Positions 16,863 through 26,157 of a stretch of DNA of 45,801 nucleotides are shown piece after piece. The notes beneath the pieces were generated by a model that saw only the letters and a list, made by a program, of their open reading frames with translations, had not been told where the DNA came from and did no database searches. How positions within the stretch are numbered: position 1 is the first letter of the stretch; the number at the start of each line of letters is the position of its first letter. The DNA is taken from assembly GCA_902629495.1 (NCBI GenBank), contig CACORA010000016.1:1-45801 (forward strand), written 5' to 3'. The position numbers and the translations under genes are program-made. Source of the DNA: Planctomycetaceae bacterium (lineage in GTDB: Bacteria; Planctomycetota; Planctomycetia; Pirellulales; UBA1268).

Positions 16863-19463
16863 ATGAAGAAGGCACCCTTCACGACACGATTCACACCAAG
16901 AAAAACATCGTCCTGGACAAAAACAGCTGATGGATTTGCAAAAATAATTATTACAACTGGTGGGTTAGTCACTATTTTTTCCGTTTTCGCTGTTGGCTTT
17001 TTTCTCCTCGCAGTCGCTCTACCACTGTTCAAACCAGTCCTTGTCGAAACGAAGAATACCGCGACTGCAACGCACATAACGAAACATTCATCTTGCCTTG
17101 GCGTTGATGACTCTGGGCTTGTGGCATGGATACTCAACGCAGAGCAAAGTCATTTTCAGTTTCTTGATCTGTCGAACGGCAATGTACTTGGACAACAGGC
17201 CTCGACTGGCAGTGGCTTAGAGAACATGACTGCCATTCACATCTCGCCACCTGGGCTTGATGCAGTATGTGGCTTTGCTGACGGTACTTTGCGCAAAGGA
17301 CAGCTAGGACTTCAATCTTCCTTTGTTCCAGACATTGGAACGAACTCTTCTTCGCAAGGTCAGCCCTCAGTTGACGTGCAAAAAAGACATGAGTCAATTT
17401 TTGTCAGGAATGAAAATGGTCAAATGACACGATTGTCTTTCGTTGCAGAATTTCCAGCGCAACTCAAGGAATCACTCAATTCAAAAATTATTGATGTTGA
17501 TAGTGTCATGCTCAATAACGGGCTGCTTGTCACAGCACTCGGTTCAGACGGCCGCATTCTGCTTCGGCATGAAACATCCCGTGAAAATCTACTTACCAAT
17601 GAAACGAAAACAACAATCCAAACAACAGTCATTGAACCACCGTCGTTACCTGAATCGAAACATCCACTCTTCATATGTACTTCAGGATTGGGAGACCAGC
17701 TCTTTGTTTTCTTTCAGACTGGCACTGCTTATCGCTACAACATTCGGTCAATTGAAAAACCTCAATTGATGGAGACGTTTGAAAGTTCGCCAAATGGCAT
17801 TCATGTCACTGCCGTGAAGCGTCTCTATGGGGGGAATGCTATTGCCGTCGCCGATATGGAAGGCACGATACGAATATTTTTTACAAGCAGGGGTGCCACA
17901 CAACAACAGTCCATTGATGGGCTTACAATGATCGCTGCAAAAGCATTTTCAACCTCCGGCGCCATCACAGCGTTAGCTGCATCTCCTCGCTCTCGCCTAC
18001 TTGCGGCTGCGAATACCTCAGGGGAACTCCTGCTTTTACAAACAACTACGGACAGTGAAATTCATAGGCTTCAACCCACTCAACTCATTCATGCTCCAGC
18101 CCATGAGTTGGTGATATCTCCACGGGAAAACTTTTTGATTGCGCACAATCATAAAAATCTCATTACATGGAACCTGGATATAGGCCACCCGGAGGTCTCC
18201 GTGAACTCGTTGTTCAAACCTCTATGGTATGAGAATTACTCAGGCCCAGTGCATGCGTGGGAGACGACTGGCCATGATTCTTTTGAAGCAAAATTTAGTC
18301 TCATTCCGCTCATTTTTGGAACCGTTAAGGCCTCCGTGTATTCAGTAGTATTTGCTGCACCCATTGCCATATTGGCTGCGATTTTTTCTAGCCAATTCCT
18401 GACTCTCAGATGGCGTTCACGTATAAAGCCGATGATTGAAATGATGGCGAGCCTCCCGAGTGTTGTACTTGGCTTTCTTGCAGGCCTTATTTTTGCTCCC
18501 ATGATCGAACAAGCTCTTCTGCCTACACTTATACTTGTTTTTACGATCCCATTCACCTGTCTTTTATTTGCTCACCTATGGCAATTCATCCCTGAAAAGT
18601 TTGACTTTCGACTATCGAACCTACGCTTTTTTATCATCCTATTGATTGCTCTGCCATTGGCGCTGGTACTGTCAATGACACTAGCACCGGGCGTTGAACA
18701 GTTCCTCTTTAGCGGTGAGATTTCAAGCTGGCTTGATGGCCGCGACAGTAGTAGTTTTGGAGGTTGGCTCGTTGCAGCCCTACCGTTGTGCAGTATTCTA
18801 ACATGCTACTTTGTCAGCCGAACAATCTCCCCGCTGCTCTGTCGTTGCAACGTGCTTTGGGTAGAAAAATATAAAGCGATTATATCACTTTGTACGTTCC
18901 TCTTCGGAACTTTGCTTGCTATCGCATTCGCTATTGCTGTAGCGTTATTTCTTGATGCTATTCGAATTGACACACGGGGCAATCTGTTTGGGACATATGT
19001 TCAACGAAATGCTCTTGTTGTTGCCGTTGGCATGAGCTTTGCCATCATTCCAATTATTTTCACCATCGCTGATGATGCACTTTCAAGTGTTTCTGATCAC
19101 CTTCGGAATGCATCACTGAGTGCAGGAGCTACACCATGGCAGACAACAGTACGAATTATTATTCCTACAGCTGCAAGCGGTCTCTTTTCAGCTGTGCTCA
19201 TTGGTTTTGGACGTGTTATTGGTGAAACAATGATCGTACTTATGGCAGCCGGGAACACACCAATATTGAGCTGGAATATCTTTAGTGGCTTTCAAACACT
19301 CTCTGCTGCCATCGCTACAGAATTGCCTGACTCTTCACAAGGGTCGACGCATTATCGTGTTCTGTTTCTAGCCGCATTAGCACTCTTTGCAATGACTTTC
19401 TTGGTAAACACAACAGCAGAAATTGTTCGACAACATTTCCGAAGGCAGGTCAATGACCTCTAG
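16863..19463 (+). CDS. pstC: Phosphate ABC transporter permease PstC with large extracytoplasmic domain
   Basis: Membrane permease of the phosphate importer, 866 residues against about 300-320 in classical PstC. One membrane helix (about 27-54) is followed by roughly 400 residues with repeated beta-propeller-like strands (for example DDSGLVAWILNAEQ, NGLLVTALGSDGRILLRHE, AITALAASPRSRLLAAANTS and ELVISPRENFLIAH). These resemble WD40-type blades. The MetI-like permease domain starts near 480 (LIPLIFGTVKASVYSVVFAA) and holds the inner-membrane loop NASLSAGATPWQTTVRIIIP that contacts PstB. Long PstC forms are known in some proteobacteria. I chose ATG 16863, which follows AAGGA at 16848-16852; an in-frame TTG at 16842 lacks such support. 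It overlaps pstA by 11 bases. Confidence 0.9.
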   Translation: MKKAPFTTRFTPRKTSSWTKTADGFAKIIITTGGLVTIFSVFAVGFFLLAVALPLFKPVLVETKNTATATHITKHSSCLGVDDSGLVAWILNAEQSHFQFLDLSNGNVLGQQASTGSGLENMTAIHISPPGLDAVCGFADGTLRKGQLGLQSSFVPDIGTNSSSQGQPSVDVQKRHESIFVRNENGQMTRLSFVAEFPAQLKESLNSKIIDVDSVMLNNGLLVTALGSDGRILLRHETSRENLLTNETKTTIQTTVIEPPSLPESKHPLFICTSGLGDQLFVFFQTGTAYRYNIRSIEKPQLMETFESSPNGIHVTAVKRLYGGNAIAVADMEGTIRIFFTSRGATQQQSIDGLTMIAAKAFSTSGAITALAASPRSRLLAAANTSGELLLLQTTTDSEIHRLQPTQLIHAPAHELVISPRENFLIAHNHKNLITWNLDIGHPEVSVNSLFKPLWYENYSGPVHAWETTGHDSFEAKFSLIPLIFGTVKASVYSVVFAAPIAILAAIFSSQFLTLRWRSRIKPMIEMMASLPSVVLGFLAGLIFAPMIEQALLPTLILVFTIPFTCLLFAHLWQFIPEKFDFRLSNLRFFIILLIALPLALVLSMTLAPGVEQFLFSGEISSWLDGRDSSSFGGWLVAALPLCSILTCYFVSRTISPLLCRCNVLWVEKYKAIISLCTFLFGTLLAIAFAIAVALFLDAIRIDTRGNLFGTYVQRNALVVAVGMSFAIIPIIFTIADDALSSVSDHLRNASLSAGATPWQTTVRIIIPTAASGLFSAVLIGFGRVIGETMIVLMAAGNTPILSWNIFSGFQTLSAAIATELPDSSQGSTHYRVLFLAALALFAMTFLVNTTAEIVRQHFRRQVNDL

Positions 19464-21117
19464 ATCGTCTGTAAAAAAAAGACTTCGATCTCGTTATTCT
19501 TCCATGGTTGCTCACGGCGAACCATGGATCTGGATCACTGGTGGTTCGTTGGCACTTGCATTCATCATGATCCTTGGACTTTTCGGGCTGATTATATTTC
19601 GAGGCGCAATTCATTTTTGGCCTCAGCCACTTGTATTAGTAACACAGCAAGATAACACAGCATTTCTTGGGGAGATCAGTCGGGTCAAGAAGGACGTTCA
19701 CGATCATATTCTTCGGCTTTTTCGCATTGGTGATTATGAGCTATCACAAACAAACCAGTATAAGTGGTTGGATGATGACAAGATTGCGGACATGCATCCT
19801 CCCTTTTGGGCAACTGTTGTTGAACGACTCGATGGAGGACGTTTTCATGGCATGCCTGTTCGTGTTTTCTACCAAGAACGGGTTGTCGCCGATGGTCCCG
19901 AAGCAGCATCGGAAATGTTTGAAGAAAAACACCCTATGATTCAGCGTAAAATTGATGAAACTGCTTCATTTGATAAATATGATCGGGGTAAATTACAGCA
20001 TCAATTGAGGACAGCTCGATTAGCGATTGTACAAGCTGGCCTTCAACATGGAAAAACAAGTACTTTTTATGAAGAAGCTATCAGACAAGAGCAGGTGATA
20101 GCCAACCGTGTTGCGATACAGATAAGTGCCTTAGATAACAAAGTCCACCAACTACGTTCAGAATATGTTGGGTGGTCATATGAATTTAAGTCTCCCTCTG
20201 GAGAACTGTATCGTATTCCAATGGAATCAATCGTCCAACTTTGGCAGCCCAATCGACTTTCCTTTTTTGGTAAAATCAACGTCTATGTGATGCGCTGGTC
20301 AAATTTTCTTTCAGCTGATCCTCGAGAGGCCAACAGTGCAGGAGGAGTTTTCCCTGCCATCTGGGGAACCGTGGCCCTAACGCTACTTATGACTCTCATT
20401 GTCGCCCCATTGGGTGTTGTGGCTGCGTTATACCTCAGTGAATATGCTTCCCGCAGTTGGATGACTGCAACGATGAGAATCGCCATCAACAATCTTGCTG
20501 GTGTCCCAAGCATTGTATACGGGGCATTTGGACTCGGTTTTTTCTGCTACGGCTTAGGCGTAAGCATTGATGAACTTTTTTTCATGCCTGCCCTTCTCGC
20601 TGATGGCCAGCCTACCTATGGCACGGGTGGCTTACTCTGGGCATCTCTCACGCTTGCATTACTCACACTACCAGTAGTGATTATCTCAACGGAGGAAGCC
20701 ATTGCCGCTGTACCGAACTCAATGCGAAACGGATCATACGCCTGCGGTGCTACAAAATGGCAAACAATTCGACGAATTGTTCTTCCTCGAGCCCTGCCTG
20801 GGATCTTAACTGGTATTATCCTTGCCATGGCACGGGCTGCTGGTGAAGTCGCGCCACTTATGCTAGTTGGCGTAAAAAAACTCGCAGTGGATTTACCCAT
20901 TGATCGAACATTTCCGTATATTCATCCCGAGAGAGAGTTCATGCATTTGCCATTCATGATTTATGATATTGGCTTTCAAGGTTCAAATAGCCAAGGCTCT
21001 GAAGCCATTGTTTTCACAATTATATTTCTTCTTGTCGCCATTATTGCAGCTCTGAATCTCACTGCCATTATGATTCGCTCCAGAATGACTCGACTCGTTG
21101 TAAGTGAATCGTTTTAG
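19453..21117 (+). CDS. pstA: Phosphate ABC transporter permease PstA, long form
   Basis: Second permease of the phosphate importer, 554 residues against about 290 in the short form. A membrane helix (about 27-50) is followed by an extracytoplasmic stretch of about 230 residues. That stretch includes a charged helical, probably coiled-coil part (about 160-240, rich in Gln, Lys and Glu, with KLQHQLRTARLAIVQAGL). The permease domain begins near 300 (FPAIWGTVALTLLMTLIVAP). It carries the coupling-loop pattern NSMRNGSYACGATKWQTIRR and then RALPGILTGIILAMARAAGE. ATG 19453 lies inside the end of pstC and follows GAAGGCAGG, so translation is probably coupled. The frame is open to 19423, but that adds only 10 residues in poor context. 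Both permeases being long suggests the two outer domains may pack together. Confidence 0.9.
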   Translation: MTSRSSVKKRLRSRYSSMVAHGEPWIWITGGSLALAFIMILGLFGLIIFRGAIHFWPQPLVLVTQQDNTAFLGEISRVKKDVHDHILRLFRIGDYELSQTNQYKWLDDDKIADMHPPFWATVVERLDGGRFHGMPVRVFYQERVVADGPEAASEMFEEKHPMIQRKIDETASFDKYDRGKLQHQLRTARLAIVQAGLQHGKTSTFYEEAIRQEQVIANRVAIQISALDNKVHQLRSEYVGWSYEFKSPSGELYRIPMESIVQLWQPNRLSFFGKINVYVMRWSNFLSADPREANSAGGVFPAIWGTVALTLLMTLIVAPLGVVAALYLSEYASRSWMTATMRIAINNLAGVPSIVYGAFGLGFFCYGLGVSIDELFFMPALLADGQPTYGTGGLLWASLTLALLTLPVVIISTEEAIAAVPNSMRNGSYACGATKWQTIRRIVLPRALPGILTGIILAMARAAGEVAPLMLVGVKKLAVDLPIDRTFPYIHPEREFMHLPFMIYDIGFQGSNSQGSEAIVFTIIFLLVAIIAALNLTAIMIRSRMTRLVVSESF

Positions 21118-21156
21118 GAAAAACGTATATATTTTCATGATCAATCCAAGCACGAC

Positions 21157-22026
21157 ATGGCTATAGTTTCATCCATAAAAAATCGAGAGACAAAACTGCC
21201 TCAAGACAGGCTTGTTGCTGTGGCTTCTGGGCAGGTCATCCCAAGTGAGGTGCACAAGAAAGTTTTTAGTAAAACTCCTATCCTAGAAATTGACCGTCTC
21301 AACCTATGGTATGGCTCAAAGCAAGTACTCAATGGAATCACGATGCCGATTCCTGCAAAACGGATCACATCTCTCATTGGGCCAAGTGGGTGCGGAAAAT
21401 CGACGCTGCTACGAACCGTCAATCGACTCAATGATGTGATTGAAAATGTACGGATTACTGGCGACATGCGCCTCGATGGAGTATCGATTTACGACCCCAG
21501 TACGAATGTCGTTGAACTTCGTAAAAAAATGGGAATGGTGTTCCAAAAGCCAAATCCTTTTCCCATGAGTATCTACGAAAACGTTATTTATTCGCTGCGG
21601 ATTGATGGTGAACACAACCGAGGGATGCTTGATGAAGCGTGTGAGTCCGCTCTTCGAGGTGCCGCCTTGTGGGAAGAAGTGAAAGACAGGCTGCACGACA
21701 ATGCCCTGCAACTCTCTGGAGGACAACAGCAACGGCTTTGCATCGCACGAGCCATTGCTGCAAACCCGGATATTCTCTTACTTGATGAACCATGCTCAGC
21801 ACTTGACCCAATCGCAACTGGAAAAATCGAAGATCTTATTCAAGAACTTCGAGGACACTATTCAATTCTCATGGTTACGCATAACATGCAACAAGCTAGT
21901 CGTTCGAGCGATTACACTGCATTTTTTTATCTTGGATGCCTTATGGAGTTTGGCCCTACCACAGACATCTTTACAAACCCTGTGCTTCAAGAAACAGAGG
22001 CCTATGTGAGTGGTCGTTTCGGTTAG
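21157..22026 (+). CDS. pstB: Phosphate ABC transporter ATP-binding protein
   Basis: The 289-residue ATPase drives phosphate import through PstC and PstA. Walker A is GPSGCGKST (75-83), the signature is LSGGQQQR (186-193), Walker B is ILLLDEP (206-212) and the H-loop is MVTHNMQQA. The PstB-specific [16 protein letters not shown] segment separates it from other ABC ATPases. About 40 extra residues precede the core ([12 protein letters not shown]), which is longer than usual; no better start with a ribosome site is seen inside, and the ATG used has no clear Shine-Dalgarno. It follows pstA by 39 bases and precedes phoU by 16. Confidence 0.95.
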   Translation: MAIVSSIKNRETKLPQDRLVAVASGQVIPSEVHKKVFSKTPILEIDRLNLWYGSKQVLNGITMPIPAKRITSLIGPSGCGKSTLLRTVNRLNDVIENVRITGDMRLDGVSIYDPSTNVVELRKKMGMVFQKPNPFPMSIYENVIYSLRIDGEHNRGMLDEACESALRGAALWEEVKDRLHDNALQLSGGQQQRLCIARAIAANPDILLLDEPCSALDPIATGKIEDLIQELRGHYSILMVTHNMQQASRSSDYTAFFYLGCLMEFGPTTDIFTNPVLQETEAYVSGRFG

Positions 22027-22042
22027 TTTTGTATTCTTCATC

Positions 22043-22702
22043 ATGCCTCATCATATTGAACGTCAACTTGAAAAACTCAAAGACAAGGTGCTTCACCTTG
22101 GCACACTTGTTGAGGAGGCTATTGGCAAATCTATCCTGGCTTTGAGTAATGAAGATACACAGCTTGCGCAACGAGTCATGGATAGTGACGACGACATTGA
22201 CAGAATGGAAGTCGAGGTCGAGGAGGAGTGTCTAAAGATATTAGCGCTCTACCAACCTGTGGCAACAGATCTTCGATTTGTTGTGTCCTTACTCAAAATA
22301 AACAATGATCTCGAACGAATGGGAGACTTGGCAAAGAACATTGCCAAACGAGTATCTCACATTGCTGCCAACACCTCCTTTCCAGTACCACATGAGATTC
22401 ATGTCATGGCAACACATGCGCAAGAAATGGTACGAGATTGTCTTGACTCTGTCGTTCGAGGGGACCCAGTACTGGCACGTGCGGTGTGCGAGAAGGATGA
22501 TCAGGTCGATGAATTGAGAAAACAGGTCTATACGATGGTTATGCAAACCGTCAAAAACTCCCCGGATACTATGGACACGCTTCTTCGCATTGATTCTGTT
22601 TCGAAAAACATTGAGCGGATCGGCGACATGGCCACGAATGTTGCTGAGGACGTGATTTACATGGTAGAGGGTGATATTGTTCGCCATCGGATGACCGACT
22701 GA
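22043..22702 (+). CDS. phoU: Phosphate-specific transport system accessory protein
   Basis: A 219-residue all-helical protein made of two PhoU repeats. It shuts down phosphate uptake and, in organisms with PhoR/PhoB, represses the regulon when phosphate is plentiful. Both repeats show the family acidic metal-binding patterns: SDDDIDRMEVEVEEECLKIL (about 47-66) with LLKINNDLERMGDLAKNI, and EKDDQVDELRKQV with IDSVSKNIERIGDMATNVAE. I place the start at ATG 22043 (MPHHIERQL); the frame is open to 22010, but that adds a non-conserved stretch overlapping pstB. It is last in the operon. No phoR or phoB gene lies in the window, so the regulator must be elsewhere. Confidence 0.95.
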   Translation: MPHHIERQLEKLKDKVLHLGTLVEEAIGKSILALSNEDTQLAQRVMDSDDDIDRMEVEVEEECLKILALYQPVATDLRFVVSLLKINNDLERMGDLAKNIAKRVSHIAANTSFPVPHEIHVMATHAQEMVRDCLDSVVRGDPVLARAVCEKDDQVDELRKQVYTMVMQTVKNSPDTMDTLLRIDSVSKNIERIGDMATNVAEDVIYMVEGDIVRHRMTD

Positions 22703-22802
22703 TGCGACTTCAGCAAGACTTTCGGATAAGAATACACCACGAACACTCCGCAAACAGCCTGATGGTAAGATTTGGCCAGTGTTCATGAGCAGCGATTCAG
22801 CG

Positions 22803-22820
22803 TCTCACGGTCGTGTGAGA
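22803..22820. terminator. Possible stem-loop after phoU
   Basis: TCTCAC (22803-22808) and GTGAGA (22815-22820) form a perfect 6-base stem with a 6-base loop, 100 bases after the phoU stop. No real T-run follows. It may end the pst transcript or shape the leader of the next gene. Nothing else stands out in 22703-22914. Confidence 0.3.
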
Positions 22821-22914
22821 ATACGTTTGATCTGTCTTTCATCATTTAGTCGTGGTAATATTGAACGAAGTGTTTTGAGAAGGAAAAAGACATCAAGACT
22901 TTGATGGGCCCATC

Positions 22915-24402
22915 ATGCAACAACCGCTTTTCAAGAACTGGTGGTTCTTTGTTGTAGTTGCTGTGATCAATCACAGTACGCTTGCTTTCTCTGAGGATCC
23001 TGTGACCGTTCTTGTAAATGGTCCTCTTTCTGGAACTGTTGGAGAAAAAGTCTCTTTCGAAGTTGAATTGGTGAATCGCTCAGGCCAGGCTCTTCAACAA
23101 CTACGCGTCGTAGATTATTTTGATGAAGGGTTCCGCCACGAGGTATCAAAAAGTCCTATTGAGCAACAAGGTGCGATTGAGCTGGCTGCAGGTACTTCTC
23201 GAAGACTTACTCTTGAGTTTTTTCTGAATCAAGCTGGCCGCCACTGCCATCGAGTAGAGATCATCAATCAAGAAAAAAAATTCATGGGGGGGGCAACAGC
23301 ATGCGTCGAAGTCAAAACTGCCACAACAACTGCTACACCGCCATCAACTGAATCTGCATCAGCCACAAATGGCGACTCGACACGCTCGGAAAATTCATCC
23401 GCACCAAACAGCAGTGTCCCGCCAACAGCAAACCCACTACCGTTTGCGACTGCTCCTCCCTCAGTGCCATCTCCTGCTGCAGCAACCTCTTCGCCTGCTA
23501 TGGATTCATCTCCCCCAACAACAGCCACCCAACCTGAGGCATCAACTCAACCCAATGGCTCAGCGTTGACAAGTCCTCCACCTTCATCTGTCGACACCAC
23601 TACTCTGACAACTCCCAATGGAACTGCATCAGATATTCCCTCTTTCGAATTAGAACTAACAGGACCTGACAACATTCTTTCCGGCAACAAAGCGGAATTC
23701 TCTGCCAACATAAAAAACACTGGGAATGTCGCCACAGGGGAATCAACTCTTGACCTTTCTTGGGATGATAGTTTTTCTCCACTTGAAGCGTCAGATGGCT
23801 ATGTCCTCGGCCCCTCAAAGGTATCTTGGGATTTACCGTCTATTCAGCCAGGCGATCGCCTGCGTCGACAACTGAACCTCCAAGGCCAGGCTCCGTTGAA
23901 TAATTATGTCGACTCCCCCCCATCCCGTTCATGCGTCCGGGCTGTATTGAGTGGTGCGTCTGGGGGAATCATGGTTGCGGATGAATTTTGTGCTCCAATT
24001 CACTCTACGACTCCTCGGCCTCAATCACCTCAAGAGTCTGGATTGCGAGTATCATTGGCTGATCTCTGTGATCCGGTTGTATCCGATGGCATAACGACGC
24101 TTGTGTGCACTATTTCTAACGTCGGAACTGTACCAGCAAATAATTTGAGTCTCGTTGTCAATATTCCTGACCAAGCCCGATTGGCGGGTGATCCAAGACC
24201 GTCCAGTGTCAGAATAGATGGTTCATCAATAACATTTGACTCCATTGAAAACATTGCCCCTGGGGAACATGCTACTTTTGAATTTTCTTATCGAATGCCT
24301 GCTGAAGGCATTGCTGAAGCGACAGCAGTCGTCACGTCTGCAGAACTTGACGGAGACGCAAAAGCATCCTGTTCAACAACGTTCCTGATGCCTTCTCCAT
24401 GA
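22915..24402 (+). CDS. Secreted protein with DUF11/CARDB-like domains
   Basis: A 495-residue exported protein. After a signal peptide (hydrophobic stretch WWFFVVVAVINHSTLAF) come three immunoglobulin-like beta domains. The first spans about 25-125 (VSFEVELVNRSGQALQQLRV). The second spans about 235-355 (FELELTGPDNILSGNKAEFS). The third spans about 370-490 (TLVCTISNVGTVPANNLSLV). Such domains match the DUF11/CARDB pattern of cell-surface and stalk-like proteins. Domains one and two are joined by a Pro/Ser/Thr/Ala linker of roughly 110 residues, likely extended and possibly glycosylated. Paired cysteines in the domains suggest disulphides. The ATG has only a weak ribosome site. A run of eight A and then eight G lies just before the linker. 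Function is unknown beyond surface adhesion or structure. Confidence 0.8.
   Translation: MQQPLFKNWWFFVVVAVINHSTLAFSEDPVTVLVNGPLSGTVGEKVSFEVELVNRSGQALQQLRVVDYFDEGFRHEVSKSPIEQQGAIELAAGTSRRLTLEFFLNQAGRHCHRVEIINQEKKFMGGATACVEVKTATTTATPPSTESASATNGDSTRSENSSAPNSSVPPTANPLPFATAPPSVPSPAAATSSPAMDSSPPTTATQPEASTQPNGSALTSPPPSSVDTTTLTTPNGTASDIPSFELELTGPDNILSGNKAEFSANIKNTGNVATGESTLDLSWDDSFSPLEASDGYVLGPSKVSWDLPSIQPGDRLRRQLNLQGQAPLNNYVDSPPSRSCVRAVLSGASGGIMVADEFCAPIHSTTPRPQSPQESGLRVSLADLCDPVVSDGITTLVCTISNVGTVPANNLSLVVNIPDQARLAGDPRPSSVRIDGSSITFDSIENIAPGEHATFEFSYRMPAEGIAEATAVVTSAELDGDAKASCSTTFLMPSP
23273..23293 (+). repeat. A8 and G8 homopolymer tracts in a secreted-protein gene
   Basis: Eight A (23273-23280) and eight G (23286-23293) lie 5 bases apart at the end of the first domain of the secreted protein. 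One-base slippage in either would remove the linker and two domains. Such tracts can drive phase variation; whether they do so here is unknown. Confidence 0.45.
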
Positions 24403-24408
24403 TGAAAT

Positions 24409-24472
24409 AGCCGATTCGTCTCAGCATAATCGTTGCTACTTGCACAATTGGGCGTGACGAACGAAATCGGCT
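24409..24472. repeat. Long-range inverted repeat upstream of the phosphoesterase-like gene
   Basis: AGCCGATT (24409-24416) is matched exactly by AATCGGCT (24465-24472), and the stem continues with CGTC (24417-24420) against GACG (24456-24459) across a 5-base bulge. The loop is about 35 bases. It fills most of the 128-base gap between two genes and ends 58 bases before the next start. It could be a regulatory leader structure or a transcription end. No T-tract follows. Confidence 0.4.
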
Positions 24473-24530
24473 GACCCTAGCTGGTGAGCATCCCTCCCAG
24501 ACGACGATGAGTTGAGCAGGAGAATTCTGC

Positions 24531-25802
24531 ATGCTCGTGATTACTGCAAATTGGGCCATCGCTGACGGCACCATTCGCGGTGGACCAACGCAATCTGTTG
24601 TCCAACATTTTCTACAGGAGGTTCGAAGAGCTGCATGGCGATTCGGCTTTCGACAAAGCGGACACTACAAACCCATCCAGTCAATTAAGATACTCTTGGC
24701 TGGGGACACATTAGATGGCCTGACAACCCTTGCATGGGGTGACAGATCTCGCCCATGGCATAATGACAACCGTACACAAGTCGTCGCAGAAAAAATCTTC
24801 ATGCGAACAATGATTCATGGCAGCGCATTTATTAAAATGCTTATCCGTCTGTCACATCAGGGCATCACTGTTCCCTCAGCTGATCGACGAGGCAGACCCA
24901 TTCCAGGAACCAGCACCAAAGCACCTGTATCCATTATTTGTCTTGCAGGAGATCGAGACCACATCCTGATGGGACCATGGCTCACATACATAAGCAAGCG
25001 ATTTAGAATCTTATTCGGCAATGAGTGGTCGAGTGATACGACCGTTGTGCGACACGGAGCTGAGTTTGATCCCCTTTGCGGACCATTGAACGTACACACT
25101 CATGATCGTGCCCCAACTCTCTGTGAAAGCCTCACGATTGATCTTGTTCTTCATTTTACAAAATGGCTCTACGACGCGATGCCTTTTGGAGATGCCACGA
25201 AACAAATGGCTCGAATCCTTACAACGATATCCCCCCTCGACGTACCCACCCAGATTGCTGTTTGGAAGCGATTCGGGCAAGAAAACGGAATGAGCAGTGC
25301 GTGCAGCGAGAGCATTCATGAAGCGTGGCAAAAAAGTGTTCTCAATTGGTACACGCACGTTTTCTCTTCCGGACTTGATACCGAACTGGACTATGATGCG
25401 GCTGATGCGATTGCCACCTGGATGAGCAGCACAAATAACGAAGCACGCAATGATTTTCTACCAACAGTACCTCCATGCAGCAGCCTCCCAGAGACTACCA
25501 AAGACAATACGCAACCTCCCAATCAACGCCTGCTGGTCCTCGGACATCCACCATCTACAGCGATTAAAGATGACGCTGAAAACATCATTTGCCTCGGGCA
25601 GGCGCAACACACACGCCACGGAAGACCACACCCGAATGATTTTCCTGGCGGCATTGTTGCTCCATCAGTTCGTTCAATTCACCGCCAGCAAACAATGCCT
25701 CTCATGGATCCCACAATTCCACTTTCTTCACGTCGTGGATCTGTCTACGTCACACCCTCTCGAGAAATGACTTATGGAAAAGGAATCATCGATGCCGCCT
25801 AA
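24531..25802 (+). CDS. Metallophosphoesterase-like protein with lost metal ligands
   Basis: A 423-residue protein. The core (1-215) follows a calcineurin-like phosphoesterase pattern: ADGT (11-14) after the place of motif I, GDTLDGL (58-64), AGDRD (139-143) and RHGAEFDPLC (174-183), then APTLCESLTIDLVLHF, which matches planctomycete proteins of this fold. However motif I, normally D-x-H, reads N-W-A (7-9), and GNHD reads GDRD (140-143), so essential metal ligands appear lost. The last 110 residues look disordered and Pro/Thr-rich. There is no signal peptide. A clear AGGAGA precedes the ATG by 7 bases. The 3' end overlaps cutA by 11 bases. I infer a binding or regulatory role instead of catalysis, but the family call rests on motif order only. 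Confidence 0.6.
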   Translation: MLVITANWAIADGTIRGGPTQSVVQHFLQEVRRAAWRFGFRQSGHYKPIQSIKILLAGDTLDGLTTLAWGDRSRPWHNDNRTQVVAEKIFMRTMIHGSAFIKMLIRLSHQGITVPSADRRGRPIPGTSTKAPVSIICLAGDRDHILMGPWLTYISKRFRILFGNEWSSDTTVVRHGAEFDPLCGPLNVHTHDRAPTLCESLTIDLVLHFTKWLYDAMPFGDATKQMARILTTISPLDVPTQIAVWKRFGQENGMSSACSESIHEAWQKSVLNWYTHVFSSGLDTELDYDAADAIATWMSSTNNEARNDFLPTVPPCSSLPETTKDNTQPPNQRLLVLGHPPSTAIKDDAENIICLGQAQHTRHGRPHPNDFPGGIVAPSVRSIHRQQTMPLMDPTIPLSSRRGSVYVTPSREMTYGKGIIDAA

Positions 25803-26157
25803 CAAGATCGTTAGAGCAGAAGCGAACAGCCTCATCGAAATACGAACCACATTCCCTTCAAAAGAAGAAGCTGTTGACTGTGGCACACAACTAGTTCAAT
25901 CGAAACTCGCAGCTTGTATACACGTGGAAGGGCCTGTCACAAGCATCTTTTCATGGCAGGGACGCATAGAAACGGTAGAAGAATTTACATGTTGCTGCAA
26001 AACACTCACAACCAAACTGGACGCATGCCAGACGAGAATCAAGGACATCCACCCTTACGAAACACCACAAATAGTATTTGTCCAATGTGCAGCATCTTCT
26101 GATTACATTGCTTGGATGCAAGAAAGCATCCAAACACACAGAAAGTCACATAAATGA
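25792..26157 (+). CDS. cutA: Divalent-cation tolerance protein CutA
   Basis: A 121-residue protein of the CutA1 family, a small trimeric cytoplasmic protein related in fold to PII signalling proteins and linked to divalent-cation tolerance. Typical segments are KLAACIHVEGPVTSIFSWQG (38-57) and the hallmark HPYETPQIV (87-95). It has an unusual Cys cluster, TCCCK (66-70), in place of the more common hydrophobic residues of that strand. I chose ATG 25792, with AAAAGGAA at 25778-25785 and an 11-base overlap with the upstream gene; an in-frame ATG at 25774 would add six residues. The stop overlaps the next start as ATGA, so three genes appear translationally coupled. Confidence 0.9.
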   Translation: MPPNKIVRAEANSLIEIRTTFPSKEEAVDCGTQLVQSKLAACIHVEGPVTSIFSWQGRIETVEEFTCCCKTLTTKLDACQTRIKDIHPYETPQIVFVQCAASSDYIAWMQESIQTHRKSHK

